A stretch of 64,000 nt of DNA from Gelidibacter japonicus (GCF_010725055.1 NZ_BJKB01000012.1:62001-126000), one strand, 5' to 3'; positions 9,692 through 19,418 are shown, counted from the first letter of the stretch. Program-made: numbers and translations. Notes: generated from the sequence alone by a model not told the origin.

Positions 9692-12600
9692 GAATTAAGA
9701 ACAAAACGTTTGGAAACTATTTGTCCGTTGGAGAGTTGGACACGGGCGATATAAGCGGCTTGACTTAAATTGTTGAGGTCATAAACTTCAGTGGCCTTGC
9801 TCCCTTTTAAATTAGAAATAGTTCTACCCAGTATATCTATTATTTCAACGGATTTAATGCTGAGGTTTTGCCCAACAGAAAATTCAACATGCCCGTTTCT
9901 TAGTCCAATAATAGACACCTCATTCGTGTCTAAAATATAATCAGATGCAGATAGGGTTCGATTTTTAAAAACAATAACGAAACGATCATTGAATTCGCCA
10001 GTTGCTGAAGTAAAGTTATAATCGGAGACTGACAGATTATGGTAAATATCCAGTAAATTATCTTTTAGAAACAGATCGTTTTTATCAAAAAACTCACCTT
10101 GTAGCTGGGCGATTGATAATTTATATAAGGTAGGCTGTGAAATGGAGGTTTTGTAACCTAAAACGACTTCTTCATTTAAATTCAAACTTTTCACCGCTTT
10201 CCCTTGAATGGCATATTTCTTACTGCTTTCTTGGATTTCTGTGTAGATGATAGCACCTAAGCCTGTTGAAAGATTGCGTTCAGCGTCATAGGTAAATCCA
10301 TCAACCCCATCGGTTGCTCCTTCCACATAAGCTACCAAAATTTGATTAAAGATGCCATTGTCTGAGGTGAGATTGATCCAGAATTTATTTGGTACATCTA
10401 CAGGAGCATTTCTAAAAAACTGAGAGTTGCTCGTGTCGTCCGCCATTCGCATGGAATTTTTGAAGGTCAGTGTGCCACCATCATGGATTCCAATAACAAA
10501 AAAACCTTGGCCTGAAGGAATGAAGTCAGAAGGCATTTCGTTTTTTCCTCCAGCTATATTTCCACTTCCAGCAGTAATGATGGCGTAATCATTTCTACTG
10601 AAGTTAAGCACTTGATTGCCTGGATTACTGGCTAAAGGTGGACTGGCCTGAGACCATAGATAAGCGGCACCAGATATGACATCTGAATTTTGATTATACA
10701 CTAGTTTGAAGTCAATAGCAGATGCGTATGGATTACCAATAAAATTCCAGTCATTGTCGGTCTCAATGTCATTTGTATGAATAGTGACAGAGATATTTCC
10801 GGTATTGAATTCGCCATTAAATACCGTCGTATCAATCCTTGGGAATGTTCCAGAGTTGTTGGAGGTAGATGCATAGCCTACACCCGGAATCATCCGTCCG
10901 GTAGCTAATTGCCAATCGTCGCCATTATCATCTACATCATCACCATTGGTATCTTCATAATTGGCCGCCTCAAAATAAAATCGTCTGCTGGGAGATGCCA
11001 TGCTCAATACAGATTCAACAGTTGCATTAGTTACAGGCGAGCTCCAATAGGTGTAATCATACCAATTCTGTTTTTGGGCTGTGTGTTTTCTCACACGTGC
11101 GGCAGCTGGGATTTCCAAAGTAAAGGTACCCGCATTTGCATCGTCACCGCGTTGAATAAATGCAGCGTTACTGTCAACAAAGATATCTCCAAAATTTGTA
11201 GGTGAATTACCGTTGACAATCACATCCGCAATGACTTCCACGTAATAATCTTCGGTGATGTTTAAAGCAAATCCGGAATTGACCACAAGATTACAGGCCG
11301 TAAAACTTCCAGATGTAGGACTTGTGGTATAATTGCCATTAATAATTGCAGTTGTATTATGGTCTGGAATTGACGGATTCCAAGTGAAGCCATCCCAAGT
11401 GGTTTGATTGAGTCTTAATCTCACGGCATTGCTCGCCGTATAGCATGTGGCGCTATTCTCACGAATTTGAGCATAATATTGATAGCCGTCCAAATTTAGA
11501 GTGCTTAAGATAATTAAGTGCTCAGTTTGTTGACCGAAGTAATCAAGATTTGTCTCTAATATTTCTACCCAATTCGCTGTTCCAGGGGCATTATAATACC
11601 ATTGATAGGTTAATGGATACCCACCCGGAACACCTTCAACACCCGACACAGCTAATGTTGCATTCAAAACACAGCTTGAGTTTGCTGCCATCGGTTGCAA
11701 GGTGACCGTAGGCGATGCACCACCTGAAAAATCAAAATGTCCAATATCTGAATAATCGTTTGTATGGCAAGAGCTGGGACCTGAACCTACCCAGTCAATA
11801 ACATTCCAATCGCTCAAATTAAAAATAGGATTCGGTAGGAGTGACGCTGTATTCAGTCGCCTAAAGTTAAAACCACGGTCACCGGTGACAATGGTAGCAT
11901 CCATCCAAGTGTTGTCCATATACACCCCAAATTCATCGACAACCTCCGTTCCGTTGGACTTTAATAGTCGGATGACATCATGTTCATTATCTTTTTTGTT
12001 GATGCCGCTTAACGTGCTTATTTGGTCGGCCAGCTGTGCTCTTCCACCAATTTGTGGACAGGAGTTTGAATTGGTCCAATTCGCAGCAACCCCAATGGCC
12101 ACTACATAGGTTGTATTGTTTGCTAGAGGAACATCTTGAAGTGAAAACGTATTGGTGGGAGCACTTGATCCATTGTTGTAGATGCCTAAAGAGTACTCTC
12201 CCAATGGCACCGTGGCGCCCGTACCATTATAGATTTCTATATAACTTAATCCGCCTACCGTAGCGTCAGTAACCTCGCTGATGAATAGGTCGGAAAGCGT
12301 GGCGCTTCCTTCGCATCCTCCAATTTGACTATCTATAACGGTAAAAGGAATTGAACTTGTACAGCCAATACTGTTCACAACTGCAATATGGCCTGTTGAT
12401 GCGTTTTCTGGAATGGTCACTTCAATAGTGGTCGAATTAATAAGTGTGGTTGCCATTGCAATGCCGTTCAAACTTGCGGAAGTAGAGATGTCAAAATTGG
12501 ATCCGGTAACGGTTACGATGGTGCCTGCCGGTGCATTTGTTGGACTTGCCATACTGCTCGTGGAAACGCAAAGTCCTGTCCCTCTAATCGCAAAGGTATA

Positions 12601-14232
12601 GGGGTTTTCATCAGGATCGTTGTTGACAATGGATACGATTGCGTTTCTTTCACCGGCTGCCAAAGGAGAAAATCCAATTTCTAAAATCGAAAATGTTCCA
12701 GGAAGAATTGTCGTTGCCGGATGCACCGTGATGGTAAAGTCTCCAGGATGGGCACCAACGATAGTCACACTTGGTACGGATAAACCTAAATTCCCAAGGT
12801 TCAGAATTCTGTAGGATTTAGACTGTGATGCCCCCACGTATTGTGCCGCAAACAGTGTGTTTCTTAAACTAAAGGGTGTCATGTCGCCATTGACGATTTC
12901 CAGAAAAGGATGGACGTTGGCCTCCACTCTAATTTCAGGAGCCATAACTTCCACTGCTCCTGAAATATAAGTGGTGCCGTCCCAAAAGTACCCAGCAGAG
13001 CCATCCGCCAAAATGCCGCCATACAACCAGATGCCATTATTCAACCGAAAACGGGTGGCGTAATAATAGGTGCCAGGACTGGTGATAACAGCACCTAAAT
13101 TAGCGCTATATTCATCATTCTGTCCATCGTTACAGTCTAAGCAAGCTACATTATAAGTGGCAGGAATCCAATCGGTCCATGTATTCGGATTGGAGTTGGT
13201 AAGACTATAGCCTATCTCTGCAATAATGCCCAGACCCTGTCCAGCACCGGGAGTGATGCCTTGCTCATATACTTGTCCATAGACATCATAATCATCCCCT
13301 AAGTTGATGGAGCCAATACCTGGGAATTGCAGGTTGCAGAAGTCGACGGTATCGACACTTAATTCGCCGCTTCGATTTGAAGTTCCATCCCAAAAGCCAC
13401 CGCCCGATTCGCTGTAACCACCATATCTGTAGGGTCCATCATCCAATTGAAATCGGCTGGCGTAATAATAAGTGCCAGAAGGCAATGCTGTACCGATGTT
13501 GGCCACATATTCATGGTTATTTTCTATCTGTGTATTATAAGTAGCGGGCAGCCATGTCCAATCAGGTGAATTCGGGTTATTGTTTATGGTGTTATAGCCA
13601 ATCCAGGCTGCCATTCCAGGATCTGGTCCGGCAGCTTCCGTAATACCTGCTTTGTAAACTTGGGCATAGACATCAAATCCGGTCCCAACCGTAATATTTC
13701 CATTTTGAGGAAATTGCAGATTGCAGTAGTCTACTGTGGTTGTTGAAGCGGCGGTCCATGAAATGTCATCAATAACAACCTGATATGGAGTGATGTTTCT
13801 AATTTCTATGATGACATCGCCAGTGATATTGATGGCATTTACTGTGAAGGTCTGGATAGTATCATTGTCCCAAGCAATAGAAGTGCCTTGTGAAACGCCA
13901 TTGACAAACAATTCGACCTGCCTGTTTCCAGCACCTGTAAATCCTTTTAAGAGACGGCATGTAAAACTTCCAATGCCATTTGGTATCAAGGAAGAAGTGA
14001 TTCTGCTATGGTCGGAAACCTGTCTCAACATCAATCCTCTTCCTGTGATAGGAAAACTCCCTTCGTTGCGAGACTGTACGTAGGTCCAGGTTATACCGTT
14101 GTCTCCAAGATAAGACCCATTAGTATAACTGGCGGTGGCGTTACTATTTGTAAAACTCTCCGAGCCCTGCCCATACCCGGACAGACCAAAGCATAAGAAT
14201 GCTACCAATAAGAGGGCGTATTTTTTAATCAT
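9682..14232 (-). CDS. Large type IX secretion cargo: lamin-tail, choice-of-anchor and sorting domains
   Basis: A 1516-residue secreted protein. The signal peptide ends near GYGQ (residue 22). A first beta-domain (to about 160) resembles those found on extracellular nucleases. Two tandem homologous modules follow (about 167-293 and 296-429), each opening with V-D-[YF]-C-N-L-Q-F-P and containing TYYYA-RF and FWDGT. Then come a choice-of-anchor D segment (about 432-560), an IPT/TIG fold (PAGTIVTVTGSNF), a lamin-tail domain (LFISEVTDATVGGLSYIEIYN) and an Ig-like part (PLTYQWYY). The type A C-terminal sorting domain (VEIIDILGRTI, ARVQLSNGQIVSKRFVL) marks it for PorZ-dependent export. No catalytic domain is recognised; adhesin or surface protein is a guess. 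Confidence 0.85.
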   Translation of the reverse strand: MIKKYALLLVAFLCFGLSGYGQGSESFTNSNATASYTNGSYLGDNGITWTYVQSRNEGSFPITGRGLMLRQVSDHSRITSSLIPNGIGSFTCRLLKGFTGAGNRQVELFVNGVSQGTSIAWDNDTIQTFTVNAINITGDVIIEIRNITPYQVVIDDISWTAASTTTVDYCNLQFPQNGNITVGTGFDVYAQVYKAGITEAAGPDPGMAAWIGYNTINNNPNSPDWTWLPATYNTQIENNHEYVANIGTALPSGTYYYASRFQLDDGPYRYGGYSESGGGFWDGTSNRSGELSVDTVDFCNLQFPGIGSINLGDDYDVYGQVYEQGITPGAGQGLGIIAEIGYSLTNSNPNTWTDWIPATYNVACLDCNDGQNDEYSANLGAVITSPGTYYYATRFRLNNGIWLYGGILADGSAGYFWDGTTYISGAVEVMAPEIRVEANVHPFLEIVNGDMTPFSLRNTLFAAQYVGASQSKSYRILNLGNLGLSVPSVTIVGAHPGDFTITVHPATTILPGTFSILEIGFSPLAAGERNAIVSIVNNDPDENPYTFAIRGTGLCVSTSSMASPTNAPAGTIVTVTGSNFDISTSASLNGIAMATTLINSTTIEVTIPENASTGHIAVVNSIGCTSSIPFTVIDSQIGGCEGSATLSDLFISEVTDATVGGLSYIEIYNGTGATVPLGEYSLGIYNNGSSAPTNTFSLQDVPLANNTTYVVAIGVAANWTNSNSCPQIGGRAQLADQISTLSGINKKDNEHDVIRLLKSNGTEVVDEFGVYMDNTWMDATIVTGDRGFNFRRLNTASLLPNPIFNLSDWNVIDWVGSGPSSCHTNDYSDIGHFDFSGGASPTVTLQPMAANSSCVLNATLAVSGVEGVPGGYPLTYQWYYNAPGTANWVEILETNLDYFGQQTEHLIILSTLNLDGYQYYAQIRENSATCYTASNAVRLRLNQTTWDGFTWNPSIPDHNTTAIINGNYTTSPTSGSFTACNLVVNSGFALNITEDYYVEVIADVIVNGNSPTNFGDIFVDSNAAFIQRGDDANAGTFTLEIPAAARVRKHTAQKQNWYDYTYWSSPVTNATVESVLSMASPSRRFYFEAANYEDTNGDDVDDNGDDWQLATGRMIPGVGYASTSNNSGTFPRIDTTVFNGEFNTGNISVTIHTNDIETDNDWNFIGNPYASAIDFKLVYNQNSDVISGAAYLWSQASPPLASNPGNQVLNFSRNDYAIITAGSGNIAGGKNEMPSDFIPSGQGFFVIGIHDGGTLTFKNSMRMADDTSNSQFFRNAPVDVPNKFWINLTSDNGIFNQILVAYVEGATDGVDGFTYDAERNLSTGLGAIIYTEIQESSKKYAIQGKAVKSLNLNEEVVLGYKTSISQPTLYKLSIAQLQGEFFDKNDLFLKDNLLDIYHNLSVSDYNFTSATGEFNDRFVIVFKNRTLSASDYILDTNEVSIIGLRNGHVEFSVGQNLSIKSVEIIDILGRTISNLKGSKATEVYDLNNLSQAAYIARVQLSNGQIVSKRFVLNSGF

Positions 14233-14270
14233 GTCAAAATTAATTAATACGTATTGCTAACACAGGTTAT

Positions 14271-14300
14271 CAAATATAAGCTAAAATGTCTTACAACCAA
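14271..14300 (-). promoter_or_regulatory. Promoter of the type IX cargo gene
   Basis: On the minus strand TATATTTG (14278-14271) is preceded after 18 bases by TTGG (14300-14297), an imperfect -33 element. Confidence 0.55.
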
Positions 14301-14336
14301 CACCTTAGGTTTTATGGGTAATTTGTAAATTGTAAC

Positions 14337-14344
14337 TACTTTTG
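14337..14344 (+). promoter_or_regulatory. -7 element directly before recX
   Basis: TACTTTTG matches TAnnTTTG and ends 3 bases before the recX ATG at 14348, which would place transcription start at or almost at the start codon. The -33 position is poor. Confidence 0.4.
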
Positions 14345-14347
14345 CAT

Positions 14348-14818
14348 ATGTTTTCGAAAAAAACCTATACCGTAGATGAAGCTTTAAAAAGGATGGAACG
14401 CTATTGCAGTTACCAAGAGCGCTGTCATAAAGAGGTGGTCCAAAAACTACGTGGTATGGATATGATTCCTGAGGCCATTGACCATATTGTGGTGAAATTG
14501 ATGCAGGACAATTTTTTGAATGAAGAGCGCTACGCCAAAGCATTTGTCAGTGGAAAATTTAGAATTAAAAAATGGGGAAAACAACGGTTGGCGCGCGAGC
14601 TTAGACAAAGAGATATCGGAAAAACACTAATCACTATAGCGCTTCAAACCATAACCGATCAAGAATATATGGAGACCTTCCATGCGCTTGCCGATAAAAA
14701 GGCAGAAAGTATTAAGGAAACCAATGTTTTAAAGAAAAAGAAAAAATTGGCGGATTATCTTTTTTATAGAGGATGGGAAAGCCACTTGGTGTATGATAAG
14801 GTGAACGAGATGTTTTAG
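14348..14818 (+). CDS. recX: Regulatory protein RecX
   Basis: A 156-residue RecX-family protein that binds and restrains RecA filaments. It shows the family pattern of three-helix repeats: YTVDEALKRMERYCSYQERCHKEV, LMQDNFLNEERYAKAFVSGKFRIKKWGKQRLARELRQR and a C-terminal LADYLFYRGWESHLVYDKV. I prefer the ATG at 14348; the in-frame TTG at 14342 falls inside a -7 promoter element. The gene is divergent from the large cargo gene and followed immediately by tandem repeats. Confidence 0.9.
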   Translation: MFSKKTYTVDEALKRMERYCSYQERCHKEVVQKLRGMDMIPEAIDHIVVKLMQDNFLNEERYAKAFVSGKFRIKKWGKQRLARELRQRDIGKTLITIALQTITDQEYMETFHALADKKAESIKETNVLKKKKKLADYLFYRGWESHLVYDKVNEMF

Positions 14819-14981
14819 GCAGGAGGCATGAGGCATGAGGTATTGGGGGTTAGTGGTGAGAGGTGAGAGTGTGTGAAAAAAATCGCGAAGTATGATTAAC
14901 GATTAACGATTGTTGATTTTTGAATGACGAATAATGAATAACGAATAACGAATAATGAATTAATCATCACGAATAATGAAG
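14819..14981. repeat. Two seven-base tandem tracts after recX
   Basis: Starting one base after the recX stop, 14819-14867 reads in seven-base units (GCAGGAG, GCATGAG, GCATGAG, GTATTGG, GGGTTAG, TGGTGAG, AGGTGAG). After a short spacer, 14891-14981 reads as thirteen more units of a different family (TATGATT, AACGATT, AACGATT, GTTGATT, TTTGAAT, GACGAAT, AATGAAT, AACGAAT, AACGAAT, AATGAAT, then weaker ones). No gene is visible in 14819-15232. Confidence 0.85.
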
Positions 14982-15108
14982 TTTTTACAACAATCCAAAC
15001 TACTCATGCAAGTTCACAAAGTTCTGAAGATGTCTGCGAAAATCTGCGTAATCCGCGGGAAACAATTCTGAACTTAGAGCTTTGAGTTTTAAGAAAGTCA
15101 CGATGCCT

Positions 15109-15174
15109 GATTGACGATTAGCGATTAACGATTGAAGACTTTTTGACAACCCACAACCGACAACCCACAACCAA
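15109..15174. repeat. Further seven-base tandem units
   Basis: 15109-15136 is GATTGAC, GATTAGC, GATTAAC, GATTGAA; 15147-15174 is ACAACCC, ACAACCG, ACAACCC, ACAACCA. Between these and the previous tract lies a segment with repeated TCTGCG and CCGCG words. Confidence 0.75.
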
Positions 15175-15211
15175 AAAAAAACTGTATCATTCCGAAGAAC
15201 CATACAGTTTT
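15173..15211 (-). terminator. Intrinsic terminator of the small barrel gene
   Basis: On the minus strand AAAACTGTAT and ATACAGTTTT form a 10-bp stem around a loop with a TTCGG-like core, followed by a run of eight or more T. Confidence 0.8.
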
Positions 15212-15232
15212 AAATATCAATTAAATTGTTAT

Positions 15233-15724
15233 TTACAAGTTGAATGAGGCACCAATATTAACCACAAACTGGTTGTAGATATAATGTGCTGGATTAGTGA
15301 TGTTGGTTTTATATTTTGCAATTGGAAAAACAGCTTCTGTAAAAACGCCAAAACCATCAGAGAAAAAGTAACGTGCGCCCACATGGCCGCCAAAATTCTT
15401 TAGACTCAAGTTCAAACCTGGGTAAACATCGAAGTTTTCGTCAACATTCAAAACGCTTCCCAAATGGGCATTGAATCGGCCTTTGATATCAAAACGATCC
15501 CCGAAACTCGCATCCAATTCTTCCTTTACACCTAAGGCATATGCACCTACTACTCCCACTGAGATGTTTTCACCAAGACCATAATCATAACTGACATTAA
15601 TTCCTGTTGCATTATCTTGGAAATTGGCACCTATTTGAAATTTATTATCAGTGTTCCCTATAAAAGCTTGTGCATTTACAAATGAAACGCTTAAGACGCA
15701 TAAGATTACGATCAGTTTTTTCAT
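15233..15724 (-). CDS. Small outer-membrane beta-barrel protein (DUF6646-like)
   Basis: A 163-residue protein with signal peptide MKKLIVILCVLSVSFVNAQA. Alternating strands (FQIGANFQD, ISVGVVGAYALG, FGGHVGARYFFSDGFGVFTEAVFPIA) lead to a last strand ending FVVNIGASFNL, as in outer-membrane barrels. It looks like the flavobacterial family I remember as DUF6646, function unknown. It has its own -7 element and a strong terminator. Likely located in the outer membrane; no enzymatic motif is seen. Confidence 0.75.
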   Translation of the reverse strand: MKKLIVILCVLSVSFVNAQAFIGNTDNKFQIGANFQDNATGINVSYDYGLGENISVGVVGAYALGVKEELDASFGDRFDIKGRFNAHLGSVLNVDENFDVYPGLNLSLKNFGGHVGARYFFSDGFGVFTEAVFPIAKYKTNITNPAHYIYNQFVVNIGASFNL

Positions 15725-15751
15725 GATAAAATATTTGTGTTAATTTTTGCG

Positions 15752-15759
15752 CAAAGATA
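15752..15759 (-). promoter_or_regulatory. -7 element of the small barrel gene
   Basis: TATCTTTG on the minus strand, 27 bases before the start codon; no clear -33 element. Confidence 0.5.
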
Positions 15760-15788
15760 GTTATGTTTTTTAAGAATGTCCTAAGTAA

Positions 15789-16652
15789 TTAGCCTAAACT
15801 CTTCAGGGTGGTGCTAATGGCTTTTTCGTTTTTCCAATCGATCCATTTTTGCCCCATAATCCGACGCATAAAAGTATCAAAGTATCGCATGAATACAATG
15901 TTATAGACGGCTTTCCCAAAGTTTTTTGGATTTCTTGCAATAGCACGTAAACTCATCGAAAATCCAGGAGTAAGATATTTCATATAGTGCCAATAGCCTT
16001 CAGGCATATACAACACTTCGCCGTGGTTTAATTCTGTTTTATAGCCTTTAGCTTTTTTAAGTGCCGGCCATTTTTCCAGATCTGGATTTGAAAAATCAAT
16101 ATCCTCACGGGTAATCAAGGAATGTGGTATTTTATAGAGATAATTGTTTTGCTTCTGATCAAATAAAATGCACAATTTTTTACCCTCAAAGTGAAAATGG
16201 AAAATGTTGGCCAAGTCTATATCATAATGCATAAATGTATGCGAATTCTCTCCTCCAAAAAATAGCATTGGCAGACCCTTCATCAATTTTAAACCAAAAT
16301 CGGGATAGGAATAATCCTTCTGTAACTGTGGGACTTCCTTTAAAGCATTCCATAAAAAAATCCTGAACTTAGTAGGTTCACGCTTCAAAAGATCGATATA
16401 ATCTGCCATTTTCATTTTGGCATGTGGCTCATTGAAACCATCTTTATGATGAACAGGACGATCGTCGTAGAGTGGAACGATCTTATCGCCTGCAATCTCC
16501 TTGATATAGTCTAAACGCCACTTTTCATAAGCGGGCCACTCCTCAATAAAGCGCTCAATCACAACAGGTTTTTGAGGCTTGAAATAGTCCTTTATAAAAT
16601 CCTCTTTGGTAATAGTTTTTACACGAGGGATGTCTTGTAGATCTAGTGCCAA
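15789..16652 (-). CDS. Cupin-like JmjC-type Fe(II)/2-oxoglutarate oxygenase-like protein
   Basis: A 287-residue protein of the cupin_8/JmjC-like family. The iron-binding triad is visible as H142 and D144 in MHYDID and H222 in EGYWHYM. The N-terminal PVVIERFIEEWPAYEKW and the C-terminal GFSMSLRAIARNP match the family layout. Members hydroxylate protein or small-molecule substrates; the substrate here is unknown. The reading frame begins with TTG and has no in-frame ATG nearby, so TTG is taken as the start. It is separated from the small barrel gene by 64 bases, possibly in its own unit. Confidence 0.82.
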   Translation of the reverse strand: MALDLQDIPRVKTITKEDFIKDYFKPQKPVVIERFIEEWPAYEKWRLDYIKEIAGDKIVPLYDDRPVHHKDGFNEPHAKMKMADYIDLLKREPTKFRIFLWNALKEVPQLQKDYSYPDFGLKLMKGLPMLFFGGENSHTFMHYDIDLANIFHFHFEGKKLCILFDQKQNNYLYKIPHSLITREDIDFSNPDLEKWPALKKAKGYKTELNHGEVLYMPEGYWHYMKYLTPGFSMSLRAIARNPKNFGKAVYNIVFMRYFDTFMRRIMGQKWIDWKNEKAISTTLKSLG

Positions 16653-16779
16653 TACATTAAGATTTAGGCTGTAAAGTTAAGCAATCGCAATTAAAGTTTT
16701 AAAAAGGTATGTTAAATATTTGGGTGTTTCAGCGATATGCCGAGGTCGGGCAGTCCGTTATATCTTTTTGCCATGAAAA

Positions 16780-16959
16780 ATGTTAAAAAAGGCATTTGTC
16801 TTAGCCAATGACGAGAGGTTACCTTCCGAAATACAGGATCTGAATATTTTGAGCTTAGGCAATGGTGTAGCCGTTTTCGAAATGCTCATAATTCAAAATC
16901 ATCATATCATTACTGAGCTTTGGACTTCTGCTTTTCAATCCTTATTTGATTTTAAATAA
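16780..16959 (+). pseudogene. 59-codon reading frame, possible patatin-type remnant
   Basis: A short open frame MLKKAFVLANDERLPSEIQD and onward, ending QSLFDFK. The segment ANDERLPSEIQDLNILSLGNG resembles the AN-P...E...LILSLGTG stretch of patatin-like phospholipases, but no active-site Ser or Asp is present. A second start, MKNVKKGICLSQ, overlaps it in another frame across a six-A run, as if a frameshift had occurred. A strong + strand terminator follows. The rest of 16653-17163 holds nothing else that I recognise. This is a tentative call. Confidence 0.3.
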
Positions 16960-17004
16960 CTTCTGAAAAGTGCATGGAAGTCCACGGGTGGTTTTAGTAA
17001 TAAT

Positions 17005-17036
17005 AGACCTGCACTTCATGCAAAGTGCAGGTCTTT
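17005..17036 (+). terminator. Strong hairpin with T-run
   Basis: AGACCTGCACTT (17005-17016) and AAGTGCAGGTCT (17023-17034) form a perfect 12-bp stem with loop CATGCA, followed by TTTT. It would terminate + strand transcription although no intact + strand gene precedes it. Confidence 0.75.
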
Positions 17037-17163
17037 TACTACTTTATTTAATTTGACAGCATCAGAGAGGCATACGTATTTTACTGAATTCCCGATAGTA
17101 CATCCCAAAGCGATCAGTCCTACATGAATTACGCAACTTACAGCTTCTTAACAACTGGCGGAA

Positions 17164-18591
17164 TTAGTCATTCTTTTTTGGAATACTCTTAGTTTCCGCA
17201 GTATTCTTTTGAATTGCTGTGGCGTCCTTTCCTTTTAAATACTCAGGTAAATCCATCCCTGCCATATTAAACATGTCCTGCAATGGTGGCACTGATTTAT
17301 ACATTCCAGAAAGGAAATTGGCTGTTGATGATTTGCCATCGCCATTGCCACCGTTTTCCCAAACGGTCACTTTATCGATTTTGATGTTTTTAATCGCCTC
17401 CGCCTGTGTCTTCACCAATTCTGGGAGTTTATCTGCAATCAATAGCAATACCGCATCTTTCGAATTGTTACCGGCGGCTTTCACGATTTGGTCCAAACCT
17501 GCTGCCTGCTTGGTCAAGACTTCATACAGACCTTGGGCTTCTGCCTGTGCCTTAAATAGGATGGCATCAGCTTCACCTTTTGCTCTTCTACGGATGCGTT
17601 CGGCTTCAGCTTCAGCATCAATTTCTACTTTTTGTTTGTCTATTTCAGCCGGTACAATGATATCGGCCATTTGAGACGAACGTTCGCGATCCGCTCTTGC
17701 TATTTCCGCTTCTTTTTCGGCAGCATAGGACTCTTCCAAGCCTTTTGCTGTTTGTACCTTTTCAGCTGCTGTTGCCACACGCTCCGCTTCCGCTTCACGT
17801 TGACGTCTTAGGGAGTCGGAATTTGCAACGGCAATCTTGGCTGTGTTTTCACCTTCAACCGCTTGTGCATTGGCGGCAGCTACTTGCGTCCGTTGATCTT
17901 GAACTGCGTTGGCTTCGCCAATAGATCCATCCCTTACTTTTTCAGCTACCGATTTCCGGGCAGCATTTATAGCGTGAGCAGCAGCTTCTTTACCTAAGGC
18001 TTCAATATATCCCGATTCATCAACTATATCGGTAATATTGACGTTGATCAATTTAAGACCAACTTTTTTCAATTCTGACTCTACACTTTGTGAAATGTTC
18101 GTCAAGAATTTATCTCTGTCGTTGTTGATTTCTTCAATATCCATCGAAGCTACAACCAAACGCAATTGACCGAAAATAATTTCTTTTGCCAATTCTTGGA
18201 CATCAGACATGGCCAATCCCAATAAACGTTCAGCAGCATTCTGCATCACACCCGGTTCTGTTGAAATACCAATGGTAAATCTGGAAGGTACGTTGACCCT
18301 AATGTTTTGTTTGGAAAGTGCATTGACCAAATTGACCTCAATGGACATTGGCGTCAAATTTAAAAACGAATAATCTTGGATCACAGGAAAAATAAAGGCA
18401 GCGCCACCATGAATACATTTGGCTGATTGTCCGCCCCCAACTTTACCGTACACTACCAAAATCCGATCGGATGGACAGCGTTTGTAACGTCTGATAAGAA
18501 TAATTAAAAACACAAAAATAAAGAGTACCGCAACAACGACTGCAATAGGCAGTCCTAAATTAAACGTCTCTTGTGTCAGCAGGAATTTCAT
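17164..18591 (-). CDS. Flotillin-family SPFH protein
   Basis: A 475-residue membrane-scaffold protein. One N-terminal membrane segment (about 13-33, LPIAVVVAVLFIFVFLIILI) is followed by an SPFH/PHB domain (about 40-215). A long Ala/Glu-rich coiled coil follows (about 215-370, e.g. AEAEAERIRRRAKGEADAIL), then a Gly-rich C-terminal tail. Flotillins organise ordered membrane domains. It overlaps the upstream nfeD gene by 32 bases, the standard NfeD-flotillin pairing, and is probably translationally coupled to it. Confidence 0.9.
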   Translation of the reverse strand: MKFLLTQETFNLGLPIAVVVAVLFIFVFLIILIRRYKRCPSDRILVVYGKVGGGQSAKCIHGGAAFIFPVIQDYSFLNLTPMSIEVNLVNALSKQNIRVNVPSRFTIGISTEPGVMQNAAERLLGLAMSDVQELAKEIIFGQLRLVVASMDIEEINNDRDKFLTNISQSVESELKKVGLKLINVNITDIVDESGYIEALGKEAAAHAINAARKSVAEKVRDGSIGEANAVQDQRTQVAAANAQAVEGENTAKIAVANSDSLRRQREAEAERVATAAEKVQTAKGLEESYAAEKEAEIARADRERSSQMADIIVPAEIDKQKVEIDAEAEAERIRRRAKGEADAILFKAQAEAQGLYEVLTKQAAGLDQIVKAAGNNSKDAVLLLIADKLPELVKTQAEAIKNIKIDKVTVWENGGNGDGKSSTANFLSGMYKSVPPLQDMFNMAGMDLPEYLKGKDATAIQKNTAETKSIPKKND

Positions 18592-19195
18592 AAGTTCTTG
18601 GTTTTAAGGGTTCTATTGGTTTTATGGTTTGATCGACAATAAGGATGCCGTTGCTCGTGACATCGACGACTTTAATAATGGTACCCGACTTCAATTCTGT
18701 AAAAGAATCCGTAAGTGCTTCAAGTTCTCTCAGTGTTCCTTGAACACGCACACTGACTTTTCCCATTTTTGAACGGTTTTCGCCAATGGTCAAATAAACT
18801 TCTCCAATGGCGCCGATCGCATTTTTATAATCAAGAGTACCACTATCGGTTAGTTTTTTCATATAATGAAACATAGCGGCCATAATGGTCATCATGACCA
18901 AACCAGCAATGACCGAGATCAGGACCGTGATTGGTTTTGAAAGTCCTTCGCCAATACAAGCAATCCCCGACCATCCAAAAATGGTGAAAAAGCCTATGAG
19001 ATTTTTTAGTGAGATGAATTGAAATTCAATTCCGGTATCTGCATCAATCGCCGTGTCGACATCGTCAAAATCCTCTCCGCCTTCAATACCTATTAGGGTC
19101 GTAATGACAATGATCAGAAAAACAAGAGAGCCAATAAGGGCAATCACCCAATAAAATTTGGCGAACAATTCTAAATCCGAAAACCACTCCATCAT
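18560..19195 (-). CDS. NfeD-family membrane protein
   Basis: A 211-residue protein with three membrane segments (about 12-37, 63-82, 88-112) and a C-terminal OB-fold of the NfeD type (NAIGAIGEVYLTIGENRSKMGKVSVRVQG and ILIVDQTIKP). NfeD proteins act with flotillin-type SPFH partners, here encoded directly downstream with overlap. There is no N-terminal ClpP-like serine protease domain, so this is the short membrane form. No clear promoter is seen in 19196-19418. Confidence 0.85.
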   Translation of the reverse strand: MMEWFSDLELFAKFYWVIALIGSLVFLIIVITTLIGIEGGEDFDDVDTAIDADTGIEFQFISLKNLIGFFTIFGWSGIACIGEGLSKPITVLISVIAGLVMMTIMAAMFHYMKKLTDSGTLDYKNAIGAIGEVYLTIGENRSKMGKVSVRVQGTLRELEALTDSFTELKSGTIIKVVDVTSNGILIVDQTIKPIEPLKPRTYEIPADTRDV

Positions 19196-19418
19196 AGTCT
19201 GATAATTTTGAGTTGAATAATGAAATATAAGACCTTTTAAAAATATTAGACCAGTTTTTGATAGAAAGTTGTCACCTTAAAATGATTTTTAACTGTTCGT
19301 AGTTATTATGATTCTAACATGAGGGTCTATCTTTCATTTATTGGTAGTCAAAAAGTAGTTATTGTTACAAAAGATGACACTTTTCTAATTTGAAAACAGT
19401 GAATAACGATACCCAAGT

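Noticed and set aside
14342-14347. TTG start for recX
   Set aside because: It lies within the TACTTTTG -7 element; the ATG at 14348 fits the family.
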